A stretch of 64,000 nucleotides of DNA from PALSA-1353 sp036267155 (GCA_036267155.1 DATAWP010000047.1:32939-96938); one strand, 5' to 3'; counted from the stretch's first letter, positions 8,807 to 18,380 are shown. Program-made: numbers and translations. Notes: generated from the sequence alone by a model not told the origin.

Positions 8807-10666
8807 CTAATAATCCTCCTTCACCGCCTCCTCCAGGTGCATATCCTCCACCCCATCCACTCCGCGCGTCGTAAAATCCTTCACGCCCCGCAGTTCAAAC
8901 ACCGGCTCCTTCTGAGCGTTCTTCGCCGTCACGTGCTGCAAATATAAACCCTGCGTATCCTCGACAATAAACGCCGGCCGAACGTCCGGCTCAGTCACGC
9001 TCATCTCCACGTTGGTCAATTCCAGCCCGCGCACGTGCCGGATAAAAAATCCCCACGCCGGCGACCCGCCGAACCGCGAGGGGTCCGGATATGCCTTCAC
9101 CTCTTCCCACGGCTCGCGCCTCGTCCACGACCCCTTCCCGCCGCCCGGATAAATCAGCCGGAAATTGTGAATGTGCACGTCTTCAACGTCATGCCCCGGA
9201 ACCCCGCTGATGATGCACGCAAAGCGCACCGCGGCGCTCTGTGAAATAATGTCGCTGATATTCACGTGCCGGATCGCGCCCGTTTGCGAGTCCTTCGGCC
9301 CGCGCAGCCGGCTCCCCAGCCGGATGTACAGCGGCGCACTCGTCACATCCCGCATCACGATGTTCGAAATCGCCACGTTGTCGATCACCCCGCCATCCAC
9401 GCTCTCGATCGCCAGACCCTGGCAATCGTCAAACAAGCAATTCGTGATCGCGATGTTCTTGAACCCCCCGTTCGATTCGGTCCCGAACTTGATCCGCCCG
9501 GTCCGTGACGTGTGCTTCTTCTTCCCATCCGGCCCGACGCCGTAGTCCGGCCCGATTTTCTTGAACGTCCCGTCCAGGAGCGACCCTTCCTGATATCCGC
9601 CGCTGACCATGCAATTCGAGATCGTCACGTTCTGGGTATCCCGAACATACCCCAACCCGTACGAACTCTTGAGCACGATCGCATCGTCATTCGGTGAATT
9701 CACGCTGCAATTCGCGACGGTCACATTCCGGCAACAGTCGATGTCCATCCCGTCCCGATTCGTGTCGATCTTCACGTCGTCGATGGTCAATCCATCCACC
9801 GCCGTCGCCAGAATTGCGAAATGTCCCGCCTCATAAATCGAAAAATCCCGAAGAATCACGTTGTGCGCATGCTTCAGCGCGATCGCCTTGTTTCCGATGC
9901 CGCTGCCGAGCGTTTCCTTCTCATCCGGATATTCCGGCTTGGTAGTCGGCTGGGTCGCGGGCTCGATCGACGGCTGCGTCGCCGCGAACATCGCCGCGAA
10001 ATCCTGCGTCGGAATATCCGGCGAAATCTGCGTCGTCGCCCACCGCCAGCGGTGATGCCGCATCTCGTCCGGCTCCGTCACCGGCCCCGGCTCAACCTCA
10101 TCCGGACCAACCTCCACCTCCCACGGCTCGGCCGTATCATCCGATGGCTGCGTCGTGTCCCGCCACGGCTGCGTCGTCGGTGGCTTGATGGCGTCCGGCT
10201 TGGGCTTTGGCGACCCGCGATTCAGCGCATCCTTCCCATCGATCATCCCCGGCCCCAGGATCGCCACGTTATAAACGTTCTCGCCCCAGATCAGGCTGTT
10301 GTGCCAATGCGTATGCCCGAAATCCTGATACTGATCCGCGAAGGGAAACGGCTCCGGCGGATCGTATTGCCCCTCGTCGGTCGTCCCCGCCGCCTTGATG
10401 ATCGCTCCGCTTCCGAGGTAAAGCGTCACATTACTCTTGAGATGAATCGAATAGCAGAGATATGTCCCCGAAGAAAAATCGACCGTTCCTCCGCCAGCCT
10501 TCGCCGCGGCATCGATCGCCTTGTTCACGGCCTGGGTGTCGAGATGTTTGCCATCTCCGCGCGCTCCGAAGTTTTTAACTTCAAAGACCCCGCTAGCTGC
10601 CTGACACCCCCCCAGCATTGCAAAAATCAAAAGGAATCCCAGCGGTGGAAGGATAATATTTTTCAT
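8807..10666 (-). CDS. GH28-like pectate-lyase-fold lipoprotein
   Basis: A 619-aa predicted lipoprotein with lipobox LGGC at residues 19-22. The start of the mature protein is typical of GH28/polygalacturonase-like beta-helix enzymes (FEVKNFGARGDGKHLDTQAVNKAIDAA). Later beta-helix turns contain DGMDIDCCRNVTVANCSV and NDDAIVLKSSYG, carrying the Asp residues expected for a glycosyl hydrolase family 28 active site. An insertion of about 110 residues (roughly 150-260) is rich in Pro, Thr, Gln and Glu and would loop out of the helix. Likely an exported pectin- or glycan-degrading enzyme; exact substrate unknown. The ATG at 10666 is preferred over a TTG three codons earlier. Confidence 0.85.
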   Translation of the reverse strand: MKNIILPPLGFLLIFAMLGGCQAASGVFEVKNFGARGDGKHLDTQAVNKAIDAAAKAGGGTVDFSSGTYLCYSIHLKSNVTLYLGSGAIIKAAGTTDEGQYDPPEPFPFADQYQDFGHTHWHNSLIWGENVYNVAILGPGMIDGKDALNRGSPKPKPDAIKPPTTQPWRDTTQPSDDTAEPWEVEVGPDEVEPGPVTEPDEMRHHRWRWATTQISPDIPTQDFAAMFAATQPSIEPATQPTTKPEYPDEKETLGSGIGNKAIALKHAHNVILRDFSIYEAGHFAILATAVDGLTIDDVKIDTNRDGMDIDCCRNVTVANCSVNSPNDDAIVLKSSYGLGYVRDTQNVTISNCMVSGGYQEGSLLDGTFKKIGPDYGVGPDGKKKHTSRTGRIKFGTESNGGFKNIAITNCLFDDCQGLAIESVDGGVIDNVAISNIVMRDVTSAPLYIRLGSRLRGPKDSQTGAIRHVNISDIISQSAAVRFACIISGVPGHDVEDVHIHNFRLIYPGGGKGSWTRREPWEEVKAYPDPSRFGGSPAWGFFIRHVRGLELTNVEMSVTEPDVRPAFIVEDTQGLYLQHVTAKNAQKEPVFELRGVKDFTTRGVDGVEDMHLEEAVKEDY

Positions 10667-10765
10667 AGATAACAACCGGAGTATAAAGCCAACCCGCCCC
10701 GAAAACCAAAATTAACCCTTCAAAGCCCACGGCGCGGCCGCAGGCTTTGCGTGTAAAATCCCCAA

Positions 10766-12526
10766 ATGCGCTCCCGCGCCTATTTCCCCCCCATCCTGAT
10801 CTTCGCCGTCGGCGCCTCCCTATGTTATTGGCTCTGGTCCCGCACGGGCGAAATCCTTCTTGACTTCGGCAATGAACTCTACACCGCCTGGCAACTCTCC
10901 CAGGGAAAAGTCCTCTATCGCGACATCGCCTACCCCTACGGCCCGCTTTCTCCCACTATCAACGCCACCGTCATGCGCGTATTCGGCCCCAGCCTGACCA
11001 CCATTCTCACTGCCAATCTCTTTGTCCTGATTCTCACGACTGCCCTGCTCTACCGCCTCTTGCGCATCATCGCCGGCCCATTCACCGCAACAGTCGCCAC
11101 CATTTGCTTTCTCTGCATCTTCGCTTTAAGCACCCCCACCCGCCTGACCAACTACAACTTCCTCACCCCCTATTCGCATCCGATCATCCATGGATTTCTT
11201 CTGTGCCTTGGCACGATTGCCTGCCTCGATTGGTTTTACCGCCGCCGCTCCCAAAGTGCCGTCATCCTCGGCGGACTTCTCACGGGTCTCGCATTCCTCA
11301 CCAAGCCCGAAATATTCCTCGGCTGCGCCGCGACGTATCTCCTCGGTCTCGTCGCCGCCAACTATCTCACCAGCGCCAAATCCCTTCCCGCCCTTCTCAT
11401 CGACGCGGTGATCGCAATCCTTCTCCCTCCGCTGGCCACCTACCTGACGTACGCATCTCAAATGCCGATCCATACCGCCCTGGACGGCGTCCTGAGCGGC
11501 TGGCAATTCATCAACAAGCCGTACGTCGTCTCCACCCCCTTCTACAAAGGAAGCTTCGGGACAGATGCGCCCTTTGCTAATTCCATCAGAATGTTCGCGT
11601 GCGCCGCCCTTTACGCCGCCGCCGCTTCCGTGCTGGCGATCGTCGCCCTGATCATACGCCGGCGATCCGCGATATTGCCTGTCGCCTCAGCCCTCGCCGT
11701 CGTCGGCTATTTTTCTCTGACCGAAGCCGGCAACTATTTCGATTCATTTTGGCCCGACGCCGGTTGCGGCTTGCCCCTTTTTTCCATCTTCGCCCTCATT
11801 CTCATTTTCTTCCGCCTCACAAGTGCCCGCGCCGATTTCAAAGTCGGCCGCAAAACGCTTCTTGAATGGTCCCTGGCGATTCTCTCCCTCGCATTCCTCA
11901 CCAAAATCTTTCTTTTCTCTCGAACCTACCACTACGGGTTCATCCTGGCCGTCCCCGCCGGCATGTTGGCGGTGATCGCACTCTTGGATTGGCTGCCGAA
12001 TTGGATTCAGCGCAGAGGCGGTTCGCGCACCATTATCCAATTCGGCGCGATCAGCCTCCTCGCCGCCTTCGTCTCGCACAACCTGGTCCTCACCCACGAA
12101 GTTCTCGCCGAGCGCACCATGCCCATCCCGCTGATCCTCGGCGGCACGGCCTGGACGCGGCCGACCAATTCCGCCGCCGTCGCCGCCATCAACTGGCTCG
12201 CTCACACGACCGCCACCGCAGTCGTCATCCCCGACTCCGTCGGCATCAACTACGCCGCCGGCCGCCCCAGTTCCATCCCCTATACCGAATTGAACCCCAT
12301 GAGTCTGGCCATGTCCGGACCGGACAACGTCCTCGCCGCATTTGACCGCAATCCACCGGACTTCATTTTGCTGATGGATTTCCCCGAACCCGCCTTCGGC
12401 GCCCGCACCTTCGGCCGCGACTACGCATTGCCGCTTTCCCATTGGATCGCCCAGCACTATCGCCGCATCGCCACTTTCCACGGCGGCGAACATCCGATCG
12501 ATCTATGGAAAAGAAAGGGCCATTGA
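10766..12526 (+). CDS. polytopic membrane protein, GT39-like glycosyltransferase
   Basis: 586 aa with roughly 11-13 hydrophobic segments. After the first segment the loop reads DFGNELYTAWQLSQGKVLYRDIAYPYGPLSP, matching the acidic first periplasmic loop of GT-C glycosyltransferases (GT39/ArnT/PMT type). A soluble C-terminal part (about 455-586) follows. It would transfer a sugar from a polyprenyl-phosphate donor to an extracytoplasmic acceptor, which is inferred from family architecture only. It is divergent from the GH28-like lipoprotein gene. Confidence 0.75.
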   Translation: MRSRAYFPPILIFAVGASLCYWLWSRTGEILLDFGNELYTAWQLSQGKVLYRDIAYPYGPLSPTINATVMRVFGPSLTTILTANLFVLILTTALLYRLLRIIAGPFTATVATICFLCIFALSTPTRLTNYNFLTPYSHPIIHGFLLCLGTIACLDWFYRRRSQSAVILGGLLTGLAFLTKPEIFLGCAATYLLGLVAANYLTSAKSLPALLIDAVIAILLPPLATYLTYASQMPIHTALDGVLSGWQFINKPYVVSTPFYKGSFGTDAPFANSIRMFACAALYAAAASVLAIVALIIRRRSAILPVASALAVVGYFSLTEAGNYFDSFWPDAGCGLPLFSIFALILIFFRLTSARADFKVGRKTLLEWSLAILSLAFLTKIFLFSRTYHYGFILAVPAGMLAVIALLDWLPNWIQRRGGSRTIIQFGAISLLAAFVSHNLVLTHEVLAERTMPIPLILGGTAWTRPTNSAAVAAINWLAHTTATAVVIPDSVGINYAAGRPSSIPYTELNPMSLAMSGPDNVLAAFDRNPPDFILLMDFPEPAFGARTFGRDYALPLSHWIAQHYRRIATFHGGEHPIDLWKRKGH

Positions 12527-12634
12527 TTTTTTTGCGGACAGTCCCGTTCGCCGCGAACTCGCCCCGAACCCTCGGTTCGATTAACATAATCCTGCCGCCG
12601 ACCGCGCAGAAGAAACACACGCCGCTCCGGTTGC

Positions 12635-13705
12635 CTACGCGGCTTTGCCGGCAGCGGTCAGCATTTTGATTCCGGCCAGCAGCGCGTTGTTCTCGTGACT
12701 TTGGCCGATCGTGATGCGGATTTTGTCCTGCAGGCCAGGGAGATCGAAATAGCGCACTAAGATCCCTTGCTGCTTCAGGCCCTGGTACATCTCCTTGCCG
12801 TGGCCGGAAGGGACGGCGGCCAAGATGAAATTGGCCTGACTGGGGAGGACTGTCCAGCCGAGTTGGGTGAGTTCGGCGCTGAGGCGCGTGCGCTCGGATT
12901 TGATGTTTTCCCAGGTGCCGCGGGCGTAGGCCTGGTCCTCGATCGCGGCCGTGGCGGCGATAATCGACACGGCGTCGCAGTTGTAGCTGTCTTTTACTTT
13001 CATCATTTGCGCGATGACCGTCGGCTGGGCGATGGCGTAGCCGAAGCGTAGGCCGGCGAGGGAATAGGCCTTGCTCAGCGTGCGCGTGATGACCAGGTTG
13101 GGGAATTGCTGGATCAGGGCAACGCAGTTGTCATCGGCGAAATCGGCGTAGGCTTCATCGACCAGCAAAAGACCCTGGAAATTTCGGGCCAACTCGGCCA
13201 CCTTTAGGGGAGAAACGAATGTGCCGCTGGGTGCGTTGGGGTTGGCCAGATAAATTGCGTGGGCGCCGCTGCCGGCAAGCACGTCGACGGGAAGATTCCA
13301 ATCGCGCTCCCAGGGCAGCGGCTGGGCCTTGGCGTCTTGCAAGCCGGCCAGCACCGAATAGAGCGAATACGTCGGATCGGGAAACGCCAGCGTCCCGCCG
13401 GGAGGGACGAAGCATCGCGTGGCGATGGTCAGGAGATCGTCGCTGCCGTTGCCGGCAACGATGTGCTCGCGCGTGACGCCGTGAAGTTTGGCGGCGGCGT
13501 CACGAAAAACGTCGGCGGTGGGATTGGGATATCGACGTAATGTTTCGGCACTAAGGGCGGCAATGGCTTGCATCACTCGCTCGCTGGGCTGATAGGGATT
13601 TTCGTTGGTGTTCAGCTTGACGACGCGCTCCCCCGCCGCCGGTTGTTCGCCGGGCTCATACCCTTGCATCTCGCGCACGGATGCTCGAACGAATTGCGGA
13701 GCCAT
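12635..13705 (-). CDS. hisC: histidinol-phosphate aminotransferase
   Basis: A PLP-dependent class I/II aminotransferase of 356 aa. It opens with the substrate-binding VVKLNTNENPYQPS (about residue 28). The PLP lysine is in TRTLSKAYSLAGLRFGY (about residue 215), and NPNAPSGT and DEAYADF are the other HisC hallmarks. It converts imidazole-acetol phosphate to histidinol phosphate. The ATG at 13705 is preferred; an upstream extension would be encoded by a palindromic repeat. It lies 75 bases downstream of hisD, its pathway partner, with a repeat in the gap. Confidence 0.95.
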   Translation of the reverse strand: MAPQFVRASVREMQGYEPGEQPAAGERVVKLNTNENPYQPSERVMQAIAALSAETLRRYPNPTADVFRDAAAKLHGVTREHIVAGNGSDDLLTIATRCFVPPGGTLAFPDPTYSLYSVLAGLQDAKAQPLPWERDWNLPVDVLAGSGAHAIYLANPNAPSGTFVSPLKVAELARNFQGLLLVDEAYADFADDNCVALIQQFPNLVITRTLSKAYSLAGLRFGYAIAQPTVIAQMMKVKDSYNCDAVSIIAATAAIEDQAYARGTWENIKSERTRLSAELTQLGWTVLPSQANFILAAVPSGHGKEMYQGLKQQGILVRYFDLPGLQDKIRITIGQSHENNALLAGIKMLTAAGKAA

Positions 13706-13721
13706 GGCGAGGAGTATAGTC

Positions 13722-13792
13722 CATAGAGACGATGAGACAAAGAGACGGGGTGCGCGGATATTCACTCCGTCTCATTGTCTCTATATCTCTTC
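13722..13792. repeat. Inverted repeat at the hisD-hisC junction
   Basis: Arms at about 13722-13746 and 13767-13792 share the reverse-complementary pattern ATAGAGACnATGAGAC...ACGG, separated by about 20 bases. The right arm covers the last codons and the TAG stop of hisD (REEEI end). It could form a long mRNA hairpin between the two his cistrons and so modulate hisC expression or stabilise hisD mRNA. Confidence 0.7.
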
Positions 13793-15097
13793 TTCCCGCA
13801 CCTCCACGCTCCGCGCATGCCCATCCAGCCCTTCGGCCTTGGCCAGTGCCACAATCGCGCCGGCGTCAGCGCGAAGGCCGTCGGCATCGTAGCGCGCGAC
13901 GCTGGATCGCTTGAGGAATTCGTACACGCTGATGCCGCTGGAAAAACGGGCGGTGGTGTTGGTCGGCAAACAATGGCTCGGACCAGCAACGTAATCGCCG
14001 GCGGCCACGGGAGAATACGGTCCGACGAAGACGGCGCCGGCGTGGTGCAGCTTTTTGAGGACTGTCTGGTTGTCGCGGGTTTGAATATTGACGTGCTCGG
14101 CCGCGAAACGGTCCGCCAGCGCGATCAGATCATCCATCGAATCGGCGACGATAATCGCGCTGTGATGGGTGATCGCTTTTTCGGCGGCGGGCCGCCGGGG
14201 AAGCGTTGAGATTTGTTTTTCCAACTCGCCGCGAACGGCCTGGGCGAGGGATTGGCTGGTCGTGAGGAGAAAACAACTTCCCGGGTCGTGCTCGGCCTGG
14301 GCGAGGAGATCGGCGGCGATGAACTGGGCGTTGCCGGAATCGTCGGCGAGGGTCAGGATTTCGCTGGGGCCCAGGAAGCCATCGATGCCGACGCAGCCGG
14401 CAACGGCGCGCTTGGCGAGCTGCACGTAGATGTTGCCGGGACCGACGATCTTATCGACTTTGGGAATGGTGGCCGTGCCGAAGGCCATGGCGGCGATGGC
14501 GGCCGCGCCGCCGGCGCGATAGACATCGGTCAGATGCAGTTCGTGACAAGCCGCGAGGACCAGATCGCTGCGGCCGTATTTGCTCGGAGGAGAGCAGACG
14601 ACGATGCGTTTCACCCCCGCCACCTGGGCGGGAACGGCGAGCATGATCAGGCTCGAGGGATATGCCGCCTTTCCGCCGGGGAAATAGAGTCCCGCCGATT
14701 CGACGGGGGTAAAGCGCAAGCCGAGTTCGACGCCCGGCCGGCGGAGCGGCGGCGGATCTTTGGGCATGACATGGGTTTGATATTCGCGCACCTGGCTGAT
14801 CGATCGCCGAATCGCGGCCAACTGGTCCGCGGGCAACCGGCGAGTCGCGTCGGCCATCTCATTTTGCGTAACGCGAATCTGGGCGGTGGAGAAATCGGGA
14901 TCGTCGAAATCTCGGGAGCTGGCGACCAAGGCGTCATCGCCACGCTGGGCGACGTCGGCGAGAATCTTCTGCACGGCCGCGACCTGCTTGGCCCGCTCGC
15001 CGGTTCCGAGGGACAATGCCACGGGATCGAGGGCGAGATCGCGCAGAAGTTCCTCGACGCGGGATTTATCTTTGTCGAGGGTCAAAATCGAAATCAT
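13781..15097 (-). CDS. hisD: histidinol dehydrogenase
   Basis: 438 aa, catalysing the two-step NAD-dependent oxidation of histidinol to histidine. Signature stretches include KIVGPGNIYVQLAKRAVAG (about residue 217), EILTLADDSGN, DLLAQAEHDPGS (Zn-ligand region) and AGPSHCLPTN near residue 383. It is full length. It is first of a hisD-hisC pair on the minus strand; the 120 bases upstream are occupied by a repeat rather than an obvious His leader peptide. Its C-terminal residues are encoded within an inverted repeat. Confidence 0.96.
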   Translation of the reverse strand: MISILTLDKDKSRVEELLRDLALDPVALSLGTGERAKQVAAVQKILADVAQRGDDALVASSRDFDDPDFSTAQIRVTQNEMADATRRLPADQLAAIRRSISQVREYQTHVMPKDPPPLRRPGVELGLRFTPVESAGLYFPGGKAAYPSSLIMLAVPAQVAGVKRIVVCSPPSKYGRSDLVLAACHELHLTDVYRAGGAAAIAAMAFGTATIPKVDKIVGPGNIYVQLAKRAVAGCVGIDGFLGPSEILTLADDSGNAQFIAADLLAQAEHDPGSCFLLTTSQSLAQAVRGELEKQISTLPRRPAAEKAITHHSAIIVADSMDDLIALADRFAAEHVNIQTRDNQTVLKKLHHAGAVFVGPYSPVAAGDYVAGPSHCLPTNTTARFSSGISVYEFLKRSSVARYDADGLRADAGAIVALAKAEGLDGHARSVEVREEEI

Positions 15098-15105
15098 GGG
15101 AGGAT

Positions 15106-15214
15106 TTTAGCCGCAGATGAGGAACATGCACACAGATGGAATGCGGGAATTGGAGGAACGTCGCGCATTTTGCTTTGTCTTCATCTGCGTGCATCTGATT
15201 TTTATCCGTGGCTA
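15106..15214. repeat. Imperfect palindromic repeat (AGCCGCAGATGA type)
   Basis: The ends, TTAGCCGCAGATGA at 15106-15119 and ATCCGTGGCTAA near 15214, are imperfect inverted copies. Internal units related to CAGATG/CATCTG recur in both halves. Repeats of this look (AGCCGCAGATGAACACAGATG) are scattered in many planctomycete and verrucomicrobial intergenic regions. It fills almost the whole gap between hisD and oppF. Confidence 0.7.
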
Positions 15215-15217
15215 ATG

Positions 15218-16342
15218 TTATTTAGTCGCCCAGCACGCCGCGACGTGGCCGGCGCTGCCGTTTTTGGGCTCCAGCGGCGGGGTTTGGGTGGCGCATTTGG
15301 TCAGGACGCGAAATCTGTCGCCACCGCTTTCAACTTCCGTGGTGCCGCCGAAGTCGATGACGCGCAGAGAGATGGTTCCGCCGGCGCCGCGGTAGGCGAT
15401 GGAGACGGGCGCGTTGGGATCGGCGGCGCCTTTGGCGGCGGCTTCGCGCGTCAATTGACAACGGGGATGGAATGGGCATCCGAGCGGCGGATCGGCGGGC
15501 GAGGGAACTTCGCCGCCGAGGACTATCCGGTCGCGCTTGCGGCGCGGATCGGGCTCGGGGACGGCTGAGAGTAATGCCGTGGTGTAGGGGTGCTTGGGGT
15601 TGGCGTACAGATCACGGGCGTCGGCTTTTTCCACGATCCGGCCGAGATACATGACCGCCACCTCGTCGGAGAAGTGTTCCACCACGGCGAGGTTATGAGC
15701 GATGAAGAGGTAAGCAATGTTTCGCTCGGTGCGGAGGTCGGCCAGGAGATTTAGGATCTGGCTCTGGATGGAGACGTCCAGGGCCGAGACGGGTTCGTCG
15801 CAGACGATGAAATCGGGCGAGAGAGCCAGGGCGCGGGCGATGCCGATGCGCTGGCGCTGGCCGCCGGAGAATTCGTGGGGATATTTGGCAGCGTCGTTTG
15901 CATCCAGGCCGACGCGCTGGAGGAGAGATGCGACCATTTTGCGTTTTTCCTGGCCGCGGGCGATTCCGTGGACCTCGATCGGCTCGCCGATGATGTTGCC
16001 GACGCGCATGCGCGGATTGAGGCTTCCGACGGGGTCCTGGAAGATGACCTGCATTTTTCGGCGCAGGCGGCGGAGCTTCGCGCCGCGATAGGCCAGGAAA
16101 TCTTCGCCGTTGAAGCAGACGCTTCCGGAGGTTGGGGGAATGAGGCGAAGGATCGAGCGGCCGACGGTGGTCTTGCCGCAGCCGGATTCCCCGACGAGGC
16201 CCAGGGTTTTGCCCGTCCGGATGTCGAAGCTGACGCCATCGACGGCTTTGACCCATCCAACGGTGCGGGAGAGGACGCCGCGCTTAATGGGGAAATAGGT
16301 CTTCAAATCGCGGACTTGCAGCAGGGGAATGTTGTCGCTCAC
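15218..16342 (-). CDS. oppF: oligopeptide ABC transporter ATP-binding protein, OppF type
   Basis: 374 aa. Walker A GESGCGKTT (about residue 52), signature FSGGQRQRIGIARAL, Walker B FIVCDEPVSALDVS and the C-terminal oligopeptide (oligo_HPY) region ending with GCPFHPRC (Cys ligands). A final HVAACW supports the OppF/DppF subgroup. It hydrolyses ATP to drive peptide uptake. Its start overlaps the oppD stop (ATGA). It is last of the transporter operon. Confidence 0.93.
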   Translation of the reverse strand: MSDNIPLLQVRDLKTYFPIKRGVLSRTVGWVKAVDGVSFDIRTGKTLGLVGESGCGKTTVGRSILRLIPPTSGSVCFNGEDFLAYRGAKLRRLRRKMQVIFQDPVGSLNPRMRVGNIIGEPIEVHGIARGQEKRKMVASLLQRVGLDANDAAKYPHEFSGGQRQRIGIARALALSPDFIVCDEPVSALDVSIQSQILNLLADLRTERNIAYLFIAHNLAVVEHFSDEVAVMYLGRIVEKADARDLYANPKHPYTTALLSAVPEPDPRRKRDRIVLGGEVPSPADPPLGCPFHPRCQLTREAAAKGAADPNAPVSIAYRGAGGTISLRVIDFGGTTEVESGGDRFRVLTKCATQTPPLEPKNGSAGHVAACWATK

Positions 16343-17379
16343 CTTGGCACCTCCGCGGCGCGCCGCGCATCGGTTGTGGGCGGAGTGATCGGCTTGCTGG
16401 CGAAATTTTCGATGTGATGGCAGGCGGCCCAGTGACGCTGCGTGACTTCCCGTAGCGGCGGCTCTTCACGCATACACAGTTGGTCGCCGTTCATTCGCGG
16501 ACATCTTGGATGGAATTTGCAACCGGTGGGAAACCGGCTTGGGCTCGGCACAGAGCCGGGGATTGTTTCCAGCCGCTGGTGAACGTGGCCCAGGCGCGGC
16601 ATGGCTCGGAAGAGGCCCTCGGTGTAGGGATGCCGAGGGAAATCGAACAGATCGTTCACGGGGGCGCATTCGACGATCTTGCTGGCATACATCACTGCGA
16701 CGGCGTCGGCGTTCTCGGCGACGACGCCGAGGTCGTGCGTGATGAGCATCACGGCCATGCCGCGCTCTTCCTGCAATTTCCGAAGCAATTCGAGAATCTG
16801 TGCCTGGATCGTCACGTCCAGGGCGGTGGTCGGTTCATCGGCGATGAGCAGTTTTGGACGGCAGGAAAGGGCCATGGCGATCATGATTCGCTGGCGCATG
16901 CCGCCGGAGAGGCGGTGCGGATATTCGTGCAGACGCTTGTGGGGGTCGGCGATTCCGACATCGTGCATGGATTGTTCGGCGATTTCGTAGGCTTCCCTGC
17001 TGTGAACTTTCTGATGAAGCTGGACGGCTTCAACAATCTGCTCGCCGACGGTGAAGACTGGATTGAGAGAAGTCATCGGCTCCTGAAAGATCATGGCGAT
17101 GTCTTTGCCGCGGACGGATTGCATTTGACGTTCGGTTAACGGGAGCAGGTCGCGGCCTTCAAAAAGGATCTGACCGCTGAGAACTCTTCCGGGCGGACTG
17201 GGAATCAAGCGGAGGATGGAAAGAGCGGTGACGGATTTTCCGCAGCCGCTTTCGCCGACGACGGCAACGGTTTGGCCGGGAAAGATGGAAAGGGAGACGT
17301 TCTGGACGGCGCGGATCTGGCCGGCGTCGGTGTCGAAGGCGACGGTGAGGTTGCGAAGTTCCAGAAGCGGGTCGGCCAT
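16339..17379 (-). CDS. oppD: oligopeptide ABC transporter ATP-binding protein, OppD type
   Basis: 346 aa. Walker A GESGCGKSV (about residue 40), signature LSGGMRQRIMIAMAL, Walker B LLIADEPTTALDVT and the C-terminal region FHPRCPRMNGDQC-like cysteine cluster of the OppD/DppD group. Its ATG shares one base with the TAA of the upstream permease gene (TAATG) and its end overlaps oppF by four bases, so stoichiometric expression is likely. It probably serves both permease pairs encoded upstream. Confidence 0.93.
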   Translation of the reverse strand: MADPLLELRNLTVAFDTDAGQIRAVQNVSLSIFPGQTVAVVGESGCGKSVTALSILRLIPSPPGRVLSGQILFEGRDLLPLTERQMQSVRGKDIAMIFQEPMTSLNPVFTVGEQIVEAVQLHQKVHSREAYEIAEQSMHDVGIADPHKRLHEYPHRLSGGMRQRIMIAMALSCRPKLLIADEPTTALDVTIQAQILELLRKLQEERGMAVMLITHDLGVVAENADAVAVMYASKIVECAPVNDLFDFPRHPYTEGLFRAMPRLGHVHQRLETIPGSVPSPSRFPTGCKFHPRCPRMNGDQLCMREEPPLREVTQRHWAACHHIENFASKPITPPTTDARRAAEVPR

Positions 17380-18380
17380 TATTTTACTCCGTGCAGTTTG
17401 GGGTCCAGGGCATCCCGCATCGCATCACCCAGTACGTTCAGGGCGAGCGAGAGTATCAGAATCGCCACGGTTGCCGCCGTCAGTTCCCACCAGACTCCGC
17501 GGAGCAATTCCAGCTTGGAATCGTCGATCATTCTTCCCCAGCTTGGCTTGCTGGTGATGCCGAGTCCGAGAAACGCCAGGATGGTTTCCGCCTGAATGTA
17601 AGCGACGGAGCTGAGGCTGAACGTGATCAGGATAATGTGGAATGTATTGGGAAGAACGTGGCGAAAGAGGATTCGCGGCTGGCGCAATCCCAAAGCGCGG
17701 GCGGCGACGACGAAATCGAGATCGCGCAGCTTGATGACCTCTCCGCGAATCAGGCGGCAAAGGCCTACCCAGTCGGTCAGTCCCAGGGCAAGGATGACCG
17801 TGCTCGATCCGCCGAAGAATTGGGCGATGCGCGACTGCGTCGTGCCGGCGTTCAGGGTCTGCATGTTTTGAATCACATAGGCCATGGCGATGACCAGCAG
17901 GAGCCAGGGAATGCTGCTGACGGTGGAGTATAGCCAGGTAATCAGGTCATCCACCCAGCCGCCGAAATATCCGGCGAAGAGGCCGAGCACGGCGCCGATG
18001 GAGATGCTGATGGCACAGGTGCAGACCATGATGAGCAGGGCCAATCGCGTTCCGTAGAGAAGCCGCCAGAAGACGCTGCGGCCCTCGAAATCCAGCCCGA
18101 ACCAGCGCTCGGGGGCGATGGTTTTGCTTCCATTGTCCAGCGTTCTCCAGAACGACGGTGGAGCATAGGTTTTATCCGCGGAATACGGCTGATCGATCCT
18201 GGCGGCGACGTAGGGGGTGAAGCTGAACAGCCCAACCGCGACGTAGATTGCCACAATGATCAGGCTCATGAGGGAAAGCCGATTGCCGAGCAGGCGGCGC
18301 CAGGCTTCGCGCCCAATGGACCGCGGTGGGACCGGCGGAGGCGGCTGAGAAATCCCGGCGTGTTCCGGAGCGGCGCTCAT
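17379..18380 (-). CDS. oppC: oligopeptide ABC transporter permease, OppC type (set 1)
   Basis: 333 aa, an inner-membrane permease with about six transmembrane segments. The N-terminal OppC region (SIGREAWRRLLGNRLSLMSL) is followed by the BPD transporter domain; the coupling motif EVIKLRDLDFVVAARALGLRQPRILFRHVLPN is about residues 213-244. It overlaps the upstream oppB by four bases (ATGA). It forms the transmembrane channel with the adjacent OppB. Confidence 0.93.
   Translation of the reverse strand: MSAAPEHAGISQPPPPVPPRSIGREAWRRLLGNRLSLMSLIIVAIYVAVGLFSFTPYVAARIDQPYSADKTYAPPSFWRTLDNGSKTIAPERWFGLDFEGRSVFWRLLYGTRLALLIMVCTCAISISIGAVLGLFAGYFGGWVDDLITWLYSTVSSIPWLLLVIAMAYVIQNMQTLNAGTTQSRIAQFFGGSSTVILALGLTDWVGLCRLIRGEVIKLRDLDFVVAARALGLRQPRILFRHVLPNTFHIILITFSLSSVAYIQAETILAFLGLGITSKPSWGRMIDDSKLELLRGVWWELTAATVAILILSLALNVLGDAMRDALDPKLHGVK

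Noticed and set aside
7127..10749. Word AAAGCCCACGGC shared by two intergenic spots (7129-7140 and 10722-10733), the latter in a CAAAGCC/GGCTTTG hairpin
   Set aside because: Probably degenerate copies of one more palindromic repeat, but too short and diverged to annotate.
14213..15568. 451-codon plus-strand open frame across hisD and oppF
   Set aside because: It crosses two clear minus-strand genes and a repeat; Gly/Ala/Arg-rich shadow translation with no motifs.
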